The notes beneath the pieces were generated by a model. That model worked only from the letters and a program-made list of their open reading frames with translations, searched no databases and was not told the origin of the DNA. Below are positions 13,248 through 25,341 of a DNA stretch of 64,000 nt, piece after piece. Both the position numbers and the translations under genes were made by a program. Each line of letters opens with the position of its first letter. Position 1 is the first letter of the stretch. This DNA is from Rotaria macrura (taxonomy: Eukaryota; Rotifera; Eurotatoria; Philodinida; Philodinidae). The DNA is taken from assembly GCA_900239685.1 (NCBI GenBank), contig OENT01000100.1, positions 62,001 to 126,000 on the forward strand. Direction: 5' to 3'.

Positions 13248-13452
13248 ATAAAATTTTCCAACATCCGATTGATTTCAAATCTCGATCATAAATACAATTA
13301 TTCATATTGCTTTCTTGTTCTATGCCGATGATTCACCTTTTGCACAACGTCTGCCAGTTGACGTGTCAGAAGAGGTTATTGCTCAATCAAAATAAAAGTC
13401 TCCGTATAAAACGAAACGATGAAGTGACTATTTCTTTTGTAAAGAAATAAAC

Positions 13453-15060
13453 ATGTATCGAATATATAACTGGTTTTATCATAACAATAGTTCACCATCA
13501 TCAATAGTATCACGTATGAGTTTTATTAAATCATTAATTGTTCATAAGCAGATCAAAGAATTTTCATCGTGCCTACAACAAAAAGATGATCGAACATTGT
13601 GTATCGAAGGATTTTTTGAACTATTACCAGCAATACCTGATCAAGTTTATATGTCGGATTTATTCGAAATAATTTCTAGACGATCTCGTTTATCATCAAA
13701 ACAATTATCATCAATAATTGTCGATAAACTTTCACATGCTATAGCTGCTTCAAATTTTGATTTATGTGAACAAATTCTACGCTTACCATACCAATCTTTA
13801 CAAATCGGTTTACCAACATTTGAGCTTGTGAAACTAATTCATGGATGTTCAAATACGAATCAATTAATTGAATGTCTATCTGTTTTAATTGAAAAAAATC
13901 TTCCCTATGATTCACAATATCTGACATGGATATTAATTATTGTTTTCGAACACTATATCATTGGCGATGAAGTTCTTATTGAATATTTACTAAGTCTCAA
14001 GAAAAATATCGATCTATTATTTACGTGCTATGGAAATAATAATATTACGCCATTGATGCTTTTCTTTCATTTATATTCGAATAACAAATGTCAACTACTT
14101 ATTGATAATTATCTGTCGAGTGTCAATGATCAATCGGTATTACTTCAATGTGATAGATGGAATCGTTCATATTTAATGCATCTACTGTGTGGTCAATGTC
14201 AACATGATTCTGAAGAAAACTCTCTTGAAATATTATCTAATGATACATCAGATTTATACAGAACACTTTTTGATCGATGTCCACATTCTTCGGCTATTCT
14301 TGCCGAATTTTCAATGCTGTACAAACTAGGGAATCGATGTGATGAACCGATAAAAACTATTTTAAACTCACAATATTGTCTTTCACTTCGTTTAGTACTA
14401 TTCAATTTTTTACTAGAGAATGATTCATCGATTGAACTTAAATTTGATGCATTTTTCAATTATTTTCCGCCGCAATACATATCATATTATTCAAATTATC
14501 TAAAACGATTAGTTCATAATCATAATTTAAATTCTACTCTTGCTTCTGTAATATTTAATGACAGAAACAATCGATGTATGGAACCTACAGTTAAATTTCT
14601 TCTACAACAAGGTGCTCGAATAGATAATATGAATAATTTAAGTTACAATATCATTCATCTACTTTCAACAACTACCTCAAAGATTCCATTTCTATTACTG
14701 GATTATTCGATGTACGTAAACATACCTTTCGACACGTGGCGAAGTTCACAAGCGCCAAGATTGAGTTTCTATGTATGTCGTGTTATTCAATGTGGTTATC
14801 CGAGTGAATTTCGAATGAAATTCGATGAATTTAAGTCTCATCTACCAGAACATACAGTGAAATCAATAGCAGAATTCATTGATCTGAAAAATCCATTACG
14901 CCTATCGAATTTGTGTTTTCAAAAATTAAGAAGTTCATTGAAAAATTTAGGCGATGAAACAAATGATAAACTAAAAGTTTATCTGCCACATCATCTTCGA
15001 AAATTCATTACATTTTTTGGATATAAAGAATGCACAACATATCGTCGAGCAGTTTTATAA
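13453..15060 (+). CDS. Intronless ankyrin-like, SOCS-box-containing protein
   Basis: Single uninterrupted 535-codon frame. The C-terminal segment at about 480-522 (NPLRLSNLCFQKLRSSL, then LPHHLRKFITF) matches a SOCS box: the BC-box Leu/Cys pattern followed by an LPxxLxxFI Cul5-box-like part. SOCS-box proteins are substrate receptors for Elongin-B/C-Cullin E3 ligases. The body is helical and Leu-rich with loose ankyrin-like pieces (NNNITPLMLFFHLYS, VKFLLQQGARIDNMNN), as in ASB proteins but degenerate. No transmembrane segment or signal peptide is evident. It lies 205 bp downstream of PWP1 on the same strand. Absence of introns, unlike every other large gene here, may indicate a retrocopy or a lineage-specific intronless family. 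Call of the SOCS box is fairly sure; ankyrin repeats are tentative. Confidence 0.78.
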   Translation: MYRIYNWFYHNNSSPSSIVSRMSFIKSLIVHKQIKEFSSCLQQKDDRTLCIEGFFELLPAIPDQVYMSDLFEIISRRSRLSSKQLSSIIVDKLSHAIAASNFDLCEQILRLPYQSLQIGLPTFELVKLIHGCSNTNQLIECLSVLIEKNLPYDSQYLTWILIIVFEHYIIGDEVLIEYLLSLKKNIDLLFTCYGNNNITPLMLFFHLYSNNKCQLLIDNYLSSVNDQSVLLQCDRWNRSYLMHLLCGQCQHDSEENSLEILSNDTSDLYRTLFDRCPHSSAILAEFSMLYKLGNRCDEPIKTILNSQYCLSLRLVLFNFLLENDSSIELKFDAFFNYFPPQYISYYSNYLKRLVHNHNLNSTLASVIFNDRNNRCMEPTVKFLLQQGARIDNMNNLSYNIIHLLSTTTSKIPFLLLDYSMYVNIPFDTWRSSQAPRLSFYVCRVIQCGYPSEFRMKFDEFKSHLPEHTVKSIAEFIDLKNPLRLSNLCFQKLRSSLKNLGDETNDKLKVYLPHHLRKFITFFGYKECTTYRRAVL

Positions 15061-15092
15061 GCTCGAGAAGATTTACTTTTTTTGTTTTTTGT

Positions 15093-15098
15093 AATAAA
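15093..15098 (+). promoter_or_regulatory. Polyadenylation signal of the SOCS-box gene
   Basis: AATAAA 32 bp after the stop codon, preceded by a T-rich stretch. Confidence 0.5.
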
Positions 15099-16566
15099 AA
15101 GAAAATCATTGCCCAAAGAATTCTATTATCGTTTAGAAGATAGAGATGTAACTGGGTCGATTGGATAATGACTGTTGTTACAACACTAGAATAGATTGTT
15201 CATGTTCGAAATATCGAATAGTTTCGTTATATTTGCATTAAAATCTTACTGCCTCATTTGTATATCCTCATGATTGGCAACGAATTTTCTTGATTGAAGT
15301 TGGACAAAAAATAAAATAAAATGCCTTCATTATGAAAACAATTACAAAGAGATGATCAATGCATACGCCTTGCTTCAGAGAGATTATTGTCATATTCAGA
15401 CTAGTCCACTACTGAAAGTTGCATGTGTATTTACGTATAGTATCAAAATTGACTGAAATAAATTAAAACGAATTAAATCATCATGTCGACTTTCAGGCAT
15501 GATAAAATGCTTTTACAATAATCACAGTATCGTAAGGATATCATCGTATTTTAAATCTATCAAGTGTACGATGAACCAAATAAAATTGTAAGTTAAATAT
15601 GAATTGGTATACTTAAGTTATGTAATGGAACCATAATCGTACAAGAAACTACCATAGTAAAAACATTGTCTATAAAAATTTATTCTACTTATGTGAAAAG
15701 TAAAAATACCAAAAACAAAAATAAAGATATGTCAAAAGATACAAATGTTGAAAATCATAGTTTATGAAGCGATGAACTCTCTCGCGTTCTCATCCACAAT
15801 CTTACACTCGCATTCAGATTCCTCTTTATTATTTTCAACATTGTTATCTTTTGACTAAAGACGAAATAGATCATCAGGAGGACTTGTAGATGACATCTTG
15901 GAACTTTATGTTTAACGAAGCTAATCCCGCTCATTTTATTATTCTTTTCTTCTCCCATAAATTCTTTTTCTATCTACAGCTTGATTGCAGACAAGTTGTT
16001 TGGACTAATTAAGAAATAACGTTCGCAAAATAGAATCGAGTTGTAGAAATAACAATGCCTGCATTAAATCATCAATGAAAGAATTTTCTTATGCTGAAGA
16101 AATACAAAGATACAAGTCGTACAGGTTGATTAAAGATTTAATTATTTTCACGATCATACTCTTGATCATCCTTGTCAGATGTTTCCAATATACGATGGTA
16201 TGAGTAACAAAGAAAACGAAATCTCTTTTGATAACCATTGAAATCTAAAAGACCATTTGACTAGTTTCGTCGGCATCATATAGTAAAAAATGTCTTGAAC
16301 GATACATATCGCCCAGCACTAAACTAGCTCTATGGAAACAATATTCTCTCTTGAATCGAGCTGCCTGAACTGATTATCATACTATTTCTATTTTTTACTT
16401 GTTTACATAACACTCGAAATATTAATTCTATTTTAAATCGAAAACAACGGACATCTGTCGAAGATTTCCGTGTATTGGATCAATGTTAGCGGCTAACGAA
16501 TAAATATTATCTTCTTAGTAAATTTTAAAATTTCAATTAATTAAAACAAACCTTTTGATTCGAACA
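15099..16566. other. Intergenic, nothing assigned
   Basis: About 1.5 kb of AT-rich sequence. A 67-codon minus-strand frame (15755-15958) shows no domain. Confidence 0.45.
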
Positions 16567-18298
16567 ATGGCCAATTTTCGAAAATCCTTAGGCAAGTATA
16601 CAGTTAAATTTTCCTATTTAACTATACATACTACTTTTCTCAGATGGGCGAAAACGGGCTCGCACGATGGAATATATTGATAGTCAAGTTGATATTAATG
16701 AAGATGAAACGAACGAAAAAAATCTTCATATTGGTCAACACATTCTTGCTCAATTCGATATTTCAATGTCATTTACGAATGAGACAAATCCTGGTGATTC
16801 TACATCCGAGCGAACAACGCGACCTGTAGTATTGAACTCCAAAATAAAAAAACGAGATAGTGAACGTTCATATCTTCAACGACAAATGAGTGATATTAGT
16901 TTAAATCGTTTTACGACTAATACGAATAAAACATCGACAACAACAACAACAGCAACAACAGAATTGAAAGGTCGTGATCATGTAATTCGCATTATGAAAA
17001 CAACAAATAATAAACCAGTTATGGATGTGAAAAGTCATAAATTTGTGCAAGAAATGATCGCTAAACGACAAGAGAAACAAGAAGTTGATAAACCGATATC
17101 TGATTTTGCATTTAAATATGGTTTAGTTGATAATAATGGGAAAAAATCGAAAAGTCGCAAATCATCTGATTTAATGTAAATTTTGTCAACGGTTTTTTTT
17201 TGTTGCTTTTATTTTCTCATATATTTATTCATGTTTTAAGTTTTGAAATGGAACAACAACTAGAAAGTTTAAAACCAACACTGAAAAAACGACAAGACAT
17301 CGATTGTATGTAAATTGAGTAGACATTCGTGCAAAAAAAAACAGGCACATAGACAGACTAATTTATTTGCATTTATTTTTCTTTCAGCTAACAGTCCCTT
17401 ATTAAAAGTAGTGAAGTTAGAATCAGTATACAATCAACTTCTTTGCTATTGTCAATATGTCACTAATCGAGAAGATCTCGTACTTTTTCTTGATCCGAAT
17501 GATGAACTAACAAAAACTTTAGCAATCAATGATACAATTCGTATTGCAGGAGAATCACGGTACCTACTCTTTGAATCATAGACTACACAAAATGCTTTTT
17601 TCTTAAAATAGATTAGATATGAACTTACCAGATTTAGGTTCAGTTATATTAGGTATAACTGATGTGAGAAAAGAGTCCGTGGATATTAATGACGAGTCTA
17701 CTGGTAGAGAAATGATACATGTATATGATTTTCATTGTGCATGTAATAAATGTTCTATGTCGAGTGAGCAAGTTGACAATAGTTCAAGTAAGATAATATC
17801 TTTAAAAGTTTGACGTTTTCTCATCATGTTTTTGTTCTTTTGTTAAGGATCTAAATTCAATCTTCTGTCTACATTTCCCAATACTCGTGAACATCAACAT
17901 CAAACTTTTTCCGTTGATACAATATATGATTCGTTTACATTAGCTTTAATGTCTAAAAGAAAGTTTGATCTTCGTGGAACAATTATCATCTATGACACTG
18001 ATACTATTCCTAATTGGTATTTTCTTTTTAATTACGTTATTTATTAACTTATTGAGTATTTATTAGTTATATATTTATTGTTCGTGATGGTATCGGTAAT
18101 TGTCTTCAAATTATATTAACAGATATTAATGGACTACACATAGAATTGAGAACAAGAAATTATATATTTCATCAAATAGAATTTATTGAAAGAATCGTAT
18201 CCCCAAAAGAATCGAATCGATGGCCATATGAAGATTATTTACCACCGAAAAAACTTTTTTGTTTCAGATCGATAAACAATTGTGTGTCCATACAGTGA
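16567..18298 (+). CDS. Uncharacterised protein with OB-fold-like half, possibly SPIDR-like
   Basis: Seven exons (16567-16591, 16644-17175, 17241-17305, 17388-17559, 17612-17787, 17848-18016, 18067-18298) give 456 aa in frame. The first intron uses a GC donor (TTAG|GCAAGT); alternatively translation starts at ATG 16667, two dozen bases into exon 2. The N-terminal part is polar and basic with a Thr run. The C-terminal half has alternating beta-rich segments (LLKVVKLESVYNQLLCYCQY, LALMSKRKFDLRGTIIIYD, YIFIVRDGIGNCLQIILTD) that look like OB folds. The segment around residues 215-270, ending in LAINDTIRI, weakly recalls the region of human SPIDR (a scaffold in homologous recombination) that ends in a DTVRI-like motif. 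That resemblance is from memory and is only suggestive. CACNKC may bind zinc. The gene model is fairly good; the function is unassigned. Confidence 0.65.
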
Positions 18299-19304
18299 TG
18301 ATTTTCAATTCGTTTTTTTTTCTACAACTTTGCATTAATGGTTTTCAAGTATAAGATTAAGTAAATCGATTTTTGAAATATATACAGAAGTATCATTTGG
18401 ACATCAATATTTGTCGGTTTCAAACAGTATTCATTCAGTTATATTTAGAAGAATGAAATTGAAGAGTTTTACAATCATGTAATCTCATTGGAAACCTTTA
18501 TTGTTGCAATATTTCATCTTGTGATACCGCAAAGTGATTTTTTTTATAAGAGGTGAAAGAAAACATGAGTTTTTATTTCTCAGTCCTATGAACGTACGAC
18601 AAAAAGAAAACGAAGGTTTAAAACACTAAACTGTTACGGATTTTCTCTTATACTCTGATGCTTATCAGATAAAGAATCCACGAAGACTTCAGAAGTAGAA
18701 GAAGGAAATGAAATATGCGTAGAAAAACACATGCCAGTATTTATCGCGTTCAAAACCTTCTTTTTGCATGATTTATTCGCACACTTAACAAAATAGAACT
18801 CCTATCGATGACTTTGTCATTTGAATAAAATTTCGATTCATTTCGAATGAAATACATTGTATGATCTCTTATTTTTTCACGGCTAAAGATCAATTTCACA
18901 TGTTTAATAATAATCTTGTTCTTGCTAGGCTTTGTTTTTCTCAGGAAGCTTCGATTGAATGGCCTCTTGTTTCATCATTTTATTTCAGTGAATGTGAAAA
19001 TACTCTATATTCGTGATATATGAAATTTCATGCGTTATCAAGTAGATTTCTATTAGTTAGAGCTTAAATATCTCGTGTATATGAATTTCATGAATTTTAT
19101 TTACGTGACGAAAATGTTAACTTCGAAGGAAAATGGATTTGCAGAGTTCGAACTATATAGATGGCGTTTAATACGATAGATTTCCATAGGTCACTTATTC
19201 GACTAGTAACGATAAGTACGTAGTATTCTTTGGACTAAAAATATAATTTATTTCGAAAACCTTGTTTTGATATTTTAGCTAATCGTTTATCGTCAAAAAC
19301 AACC
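18299..19304. other. Intergenic, nothing assigned
   Basis: About 1 kb of AT-rich DNA. A T/C-rich tract and AG just before 19279 may be a splice acceptor of a 5' UTR intron or a trans-splice site for the next gene. Confidence 0.4.
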
Positions 19305-20792
19305 ATGCCAAGTCTACCAGATAACAGTAATGGATCCACCACGCAAAACTCTCGTATTGTTCGTGTTCGAGATGTGAGTTTGTCGAATTGTTACCGCGAA
19401 AATGATTGATTTTTTATTTTATTTCATCGTAGCTACCAATATATCATGATTCAAAAACTGATGATATTTATCGATACATTCCAAAGCTGGATGATGATCA
19501 AAAGAAACAAGTCAATACTAATAATAATACTTGGCTTTATACATCTATTAGCCAAACAAGACAATCATTGCAGCAAATGTGGAATGATAATAAGGTTTTT
19601 CTTCCTACGATTCCTATAACAAGTACCGATTTGCTTTTCATCTATTCAAATATATCTGTAGGATTTACGTTTAAGAATTACTCGAGGATTGGAAACGGGT
19701 GAAGCTCATACAAAAGGTAATTCTCATTTGATCCTACAAATAAAACTCGTATACGAACATCTCAGATTTGACTTCGACTATAAATATCAATTTCTATAAT
19801 CGTAATCAGTGATAGACTCGATGATGATATTCTAAAAAATAAAATTCAACTATTCAGAATAGATTTCAAATCATAAAGTAACTTCATGGTAAAATATTCA
19901 ATAAATTCAAATTAAGTAATTGATTTTTCAGAGATACTATCATATCGTACTATAAGAACTTGTATTCTATCTTTATCTTCAAATCTTTATTAAAAATTCA
20001 TATACTGTATATAGTTAGACATTCATCACATCACTCTGCTATATGAAACAGTTCTAAAACAATCGAATATTTCAAATTAGAAAAAAAAACAGTCTCATCA
20101 GTATTTCTTAAACGAAATAACTTCATATACATTAAAGTAAAAATGAATATCTAAAAATTTCTGTTTTCAAACGTATCCTATTTCTTCTGGTACATTAATG
20201 ATCGTTTAAGTTATTCACGTAATCTAGAGTGAATAAACCGATCTAGAAGTATATGTATTATTCGGTTTTATTTAACTTTTTACAGCAACCATCGATTATA
20301 TACGTGATGATCAAACATTATTGCCAAAAGTGGGTGTTGTTACCATTGCTGGACTTGGTGGTCTTCTGCTTGGTCATAAAGGCGGTGTTTTTCGAAAAAC
20401 GTTCTATTCATCCGTAGCCGTAGCAGTTGCGCTTAGTGCTTGTTATCCAAAACAATCAGCAAATTTACTTGATCAAGTTTCTGTTCGAATAAAAAATGAA
20501 TCAAGAAATATTCTTGACAGTAAACTTTGATGAATGAGTTCGATTTCGATTCATAAAAATGATCGTTGTTTTACTTGCTTGTTTTATAGAAACAATTTAC
20601 AATCAATCGACAACAGTCGAAAAGAAAGCCAACGAACATAAAGATCGTATATTACATGCGACTAAAGTTGAAAATGAATCAACAGTTACAGTTAAAGGTG
20701 ATTATGGACAAGGTACACCCGCTGATCAACACTTGTATACAACACGTGGTAATGTTAATTCTACATCGTTGAATGCTGACAAGAAGATTTAA
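19305..20792 (+). CDS. MICOS complex subunit MIC26/MIC27 (apolipoprotein O-like)
   Basis: Inner-membrane protein of the MICOS complex, which shapes mitochondrial cristae junctions. Five exons (19305-19373, 19433-19594, 19662-19716, 20286-20519, 20590-20792) give 240 aa, within the APOO/APOOL range. The diagnostic segment is at about residues 108-155: VGVVTIAGLGGLLLGHKGG is a Gly-rich transmembrane helix, followed by FRKTFYSSVAVAVALSACYP, the conserved second hydrophobic stretch ending in CYP. The N-terminal part has a YRYIPKLDD-type polar segment and a helical SISQTRQSLQQMW region, as in the family. The C-terminal tail is polar. One 569-bp intron lies among short ones. I cannot tell MIC26 from MIC27, so no symbol is given. 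Confidence 0.85.
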
Positions 20793-21109
20793 ACATCAAT
20801 CGTGCCTTAATACATGCCTAACTTGACTTTATTTTAGTTAGACGTATACGTCATTTTGTTTTTCTTTTCTCAAAAATTCTTTTCAAACATAAAAGAAGAT
20901 TTTAATTTTGACAATGGTTTATCAGCTGTAACTATTGTAGATATTTACTTTTCTCTAAATCTTTTGACTCCATTAAAGCCTCTTGTGTTTCATCAGAACA
21001 CTTAAATTATAATTATAATTATTCTACATTAAATATGAAAATCTTCTTTTTCGTTATTCTCAAGAAACATCACCTTTCATTCACTTTGTAGATCAAATCA
21101 TGAATGTTA
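20793..21109. other. Short intergenic region
   Basis: About 320 bp between two plus-strand genes, with a small AATTATAATTATAATT repeat near 21005. No coding signal. Confidence 0.4.
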
Positions 21110-21436
21110 ATGTTTAATCATTCGTCATTCTTCTATTTGATTTTTATGCTAATTTCTTTCATTCAAATGACAACATCTTCAACCAAGACATGTTGGCCTG
21201 AATTGATAGGCAAAATAGCTGATGAAGCCGTACAAGTAATAAAAGAAGAATCTGGTAATTGAATAGAAACAAAAACGAAATCATTTTCTTAAATTAATTA
21301 TTCATTTGACTTAGGTTTAGAAAAAGTTCATGTTTGTGGACCCGGATCAAGAACTACACGTGATATTGATGATGAACGTGTTCGTGTTTATGTTGATGAA
21401 AATAATCTAGTAACAAGTGAACCGATCATTGGATAA
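21110..21436 (+). CDS. Secreted serine protease inhibitor, potato inhibitor I family (I13)
   Basis: Two exons (21110-21254, 21315-21436) give 88 aa. Residues 1 to about 24 are a signal peptide (FFYLIFMLISFI core). The mature part has the family hallmarks: TCWPELIGKIADEAVQVI, then a loop and RVRVYVDENNLVTSEPIIG, matching the [RH]VRVxVD...PxxG ending of eglin c and potato inhibitor I. By alignment with eglin c, the reactive-site loop is SRTTRDIDDE with P1 Arg and P1' Asp, so trypsin-like targets are expected. Two Cys (in TCWPEL and VCGPG) could form the disulfide that links the N-terminus to the loop region in many plant members. The family is common in plants and patchy in animals (leech eglin). 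The start is set by the signal peptide. High confidence in family. Confidence 0.9.
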
Positions 21437-21600
21437 ATAATAACATTGAATATTTATCCTAATGTATATAAATATTTGAATTACAACTTAATATGAAAAA
21501 AAGAATCTCATATTCATCAAGAGTCCAATATCAAATAGATCGACTAATTTTAAGACTCTACTGTGAAGATAAGCCACAATTAATATAATCTTGTTTTTTT

Positions 21601-21760
21601 TTCTCTCTCATCATTTGCATTGTATTGATCAATTGAACAATGAGAATCAAGGATAAATATGTGATTATATTGAGAATAGAGAATAACAAAATAGAAGATG
21701 AACTGTTTATATACGAAGGACAATTGTCATTGTTTACTGACACAAATCTACTTCTTTTCT
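21601..21760 (+). repeat. Diverged dispersed repeat, copy A
   Basis: Shares collinear blocks with copy B 3.1 kb away: a pyrimidine-rich start, ATCATTTGCAT, and about 120 bases later TGTTTACTGACACA followed by ATCTA and a CT-rich tail. The middle is poorly conserved. Confidence 0.5.
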
Positions 21761-24513
21761 TTTCTCATGTCAACAAATATTTATCGAAAACTATATGCAT
21801 CATCTTTCATGCAAACATGTTAAGCTGTTATATACTCAATCAACAAATATTCTAGATAATCAAATTCAAAACTGTTTCCTAAAGGGGATATCTTTTATTG
21901 TCATTATCCTATAAATCGTTACTTACATAGACTTATTTTCAACGATAGAATTCAACGTTCCACGTTTATACTTATCTATCTGTCAAGTTGAATCTATGAT
22001 TCATTCACGGTTGCTGATAGATTTTGTCATATTATCCTATAATAACAATCACATCAACTGATAAATGATATAGAATGATAAATACAAATGTGAAGCGGCT
22101 CTTTTTATTTTCTATTGACAAATGTTGAACATAGATGTGAAGCTGTTCGTTGTCATACCTTATTGAATTTCGATTAGATTGTTGAGAATGTGTGAAAAGC
22201 AAAGCCATGGCTCGTTTTTTTACTTCAACGTACTTAGCACGAATACAATGTCATAGAACAAGAACATGTAAAGTCCTTGAGAGTAATCGGCGAAAAACAA
22301 ACTAATCCAATATGCCATTCCCTCGCGATAAATTCATATGAATTAGATTCAAATAGGTTTTCTTTTCTATTAGAAGTAAAATGTGTAAGTTGACAGAAAC
22401 AAAAACAAAATTCGTAAATTTGGATTCGACAAGAATAATCATGTATATCGATTTTTGCAATTATTACAAAGTTCAGTGTAGAAATCCATATAATAAGATA
22501 TGTATTATTAAACTTGAACTGTAAAATAGACAAATATACATGGTTAGCTATACAAATGATGTGCACGGATAATATCAATACTTAAATTTGTAAAAATTTG
22601 AACATAATTCATTTTTCTACATTGGTAATGTAAAGATGAACGGTATATTTAGTTTAATATTATAGAAAAACTTCTCCATCATTATGCTTTAAAAAAGAAA
22701 TGATACATCATCAATAAATCGACGATAGCATACGAATACTTAGTTCTTCTTCAACGTAAATACAATGAGTAAACTATGTATTTTATTTTCACGAATATGT
22801 GATAATCATCATCGACAACATCGAAGTACAAAAATACATATCCTAATGATGACAGCTCTCTAAAAAAACAGATTTACTGAATTGTATTGAAAAGAAAACA
22901 GAAGATGACTATGGTGAATAGAACATACGTGTAATGCAAATAATTACAATATCAATGAAGTGATTACATCTGCTAACCAACATTACGTATGAAACAAACA
23001 GCAATCTTATTTCCGTTTAACAAAAAACACATGTGTCTAGATAAAACCGTCCTAAGATGAAACTATTCGTATGTCTTAATCGTTTTGTTCTATTATAGAA
23101 TGTTGTTTCTTTTATTCTTCTTTTGTAAAATGACGATGGTTTTCATGATAGACAACAAGATTTGAATAATTGTCTTCCTAAGTAGTGTATATACCTATAT
23201 AGAAGTTAAATATTCGAGTTCTTTCTTTCGAAATGTATGATTACACAATCAGATCTTCTCTCACAATAAATAATCCATGATGATCATGTATAAACCATAA
23301 ATGTCAAATGTAAAATCTAAAATCTAAATCTAAATATTAAACTTAACATCTTCCATTTACTATATTTGATTGTCAATAGTATTATTTTAATTATCTATTA
23401 AATTTAAAATAATAATATTTGAGGTTAAATTAGAGATAGAATTTCAAAAGATGATTAATCCTAAGTTCTATTTTTTGGGGGGGAGGGGACAAACTAATAC
23501 TCGAGCGATTTATAATATGTACTATTGAAATACATGTATTTGACAAAGAGAAGTGTAACAGGAGATATGTATTTATTTTGTTAATAGATTCAAATGTACA
23601 TGACCTTAAACTTTGTCATGAATATTTGACAAGAAATAAATGGACGAATGAATTGAACATTGACTATATCAAACCGTTTCCATTTGATTTACAAAGCATA
23701 TATTGAATACACGTATTCTAACACATTTATTTACAGAATAATAATGAATAAGAGTATTGTTGTTATAGTGAGTTTAGTGACTTTGCGTTAACAATACGGA
23801 TCATGTGAAGATTAGGATATTTGTTTCCTTTTAATCCAAAACGTTTTAAAACCATCAACATTAGCTGATCAATCAATATTTAATTTCGACGTTCACCTTG
23901 TTATCAAACTCACCTAATTGATCATCTTGAATAAACAACGTATAACATACATCAAAGTGACATCAAATTTTCATTAAATATCATGTTTAATTTTACTGTC
24001 GATATCCACTTGTCTTTTCTTTTATCTAAATTATTTCACTGAGAACGAACTTTTAAAACATGTTTTGATTAAATATTAGCACACGTACGAAATACTACAG
24101 TTTACAAAACACTATATGCGATCGTTGACAGAAAATCTGTTTACAAAACAATGAGTCAATATTTTGTTTAATTGTAGCATCCCTATCACATATTATTCAT
24201 TAATATAGAGAAGAACACTGAACAATGTATACATATACAGATGACAGGATATAGTGCTTTTTATGCATGCTAACTGATTGTATTACAAATCAAATATTTC
24301 AAGTTGATTTTATATTTTGATGTTGAAGAGTTTCGGCAATATTGAATGAAAATATTTCTTCTTGTTCTTTAGTACGAAAACAAGCATAGAACATTGTTTT
24401 TGTTGTGATATTGTCTAACAAATAGAGTTGCATTAATCTCTTATAGAAATTATTTTGAGACTATAGATCAAAAGTCTTTGTCTGTATGTACGAAAGGATG
24501 ATAATGGTCAGAG

Positions 24514-24539
24514 TGATGATGATGATGATGATGATGATG
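24514..24539 (+). repeat. GAT trinucleotide microsatellite
   Basis: About eight GAT units in non-coding DNA upstream of the EGF gene. Confidence 0.8.
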
Positions 24540-24687
24540 CTGTTCAATTGGTAATCCGACTCAGAAAACAAGGTGAATTGTCTCTGTCTCTTTCTTTCTT
24601 TTTCTTTTCGTTCTCTCTTTCATATTACAATATATGTGTATATAAGAATAATGAATCAATAAAAACGACTTTCTTCTCTTACCATTC

Positions 24688-24860
24688 TGTTTCTCTGATC
24701 ATTTGCATATCATTAATATATACTGAACACCGGCATTCAAGGTAAGAGGGTAGCCGATGATAAAAAGATCAGAGTGGAGATAAATAGAACAGAAACTAGG
24801 TTGTTTGTATTGGAATGACAACCGTCGCTGTTTACTGACACACATCTATTTCTCTCTCTC
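24688..24860 (+). repeat. Diverged dispersed repeat, copy B
   Basis: Same block order as copy A at 21601-21760. Similar spacing between the two best-conserved blocks supports common origin rather than chance matches. Confidence 0.5.
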
Positions 24861-25341
24861 TCTCTTTGTCTTGCTCACCTTTTTCTCTACTGTTTTCAAT
24901 ACAATAAATATTAGTTGTTCTTAAAGATAGAGCTTGAGAGAGAAATTTCATCGCACACATCTTCATATCACATGCATAAAGTTGTTTCACTCGATCAAAA
25001 GTGTGTCAGTGAGTATCATCGAACTTTAGTAAAAAAAGCGAAAAGAATTTTAGTCGTATACAAACGATGCAATAGCTGTCTGCGACGAAGCCATGTTGTA
25101 GTTCTGTTTAAACGATACTAGAGAATCTTTACATCATACATACATACACACACACACACTCACGAATAACTGTCTCGTCTCCGTGCAAGATCGAATTGCA
25201 TTATAGTTCTTTAAACTACGAAAGTAATTGAGAGAATTATGATACTATCGTCGAGACAAACTACCATATCGTTTAAATTTGTTTCAATATTGTTTTAATT
25301 TTTTTCTTATTTCAGAGTAATCTTCGTTTTTTTTTGGAACT

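Larger units (their letters stand above)
21437..25341. other. Gene-poor 3.9-kb interval with a diverged duplicated segment
   Basis: No convincing coding region. It holds two related segments (about 21601-21760 and 24688-24860, listed separately), a G-rich run at 23477-23488, a GAT microsatellite at 24514-24539 and a CT repeat at 24850-24866. The last few hundred bases should carry the promoter of the EGF gene. Confidence 0.5.
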
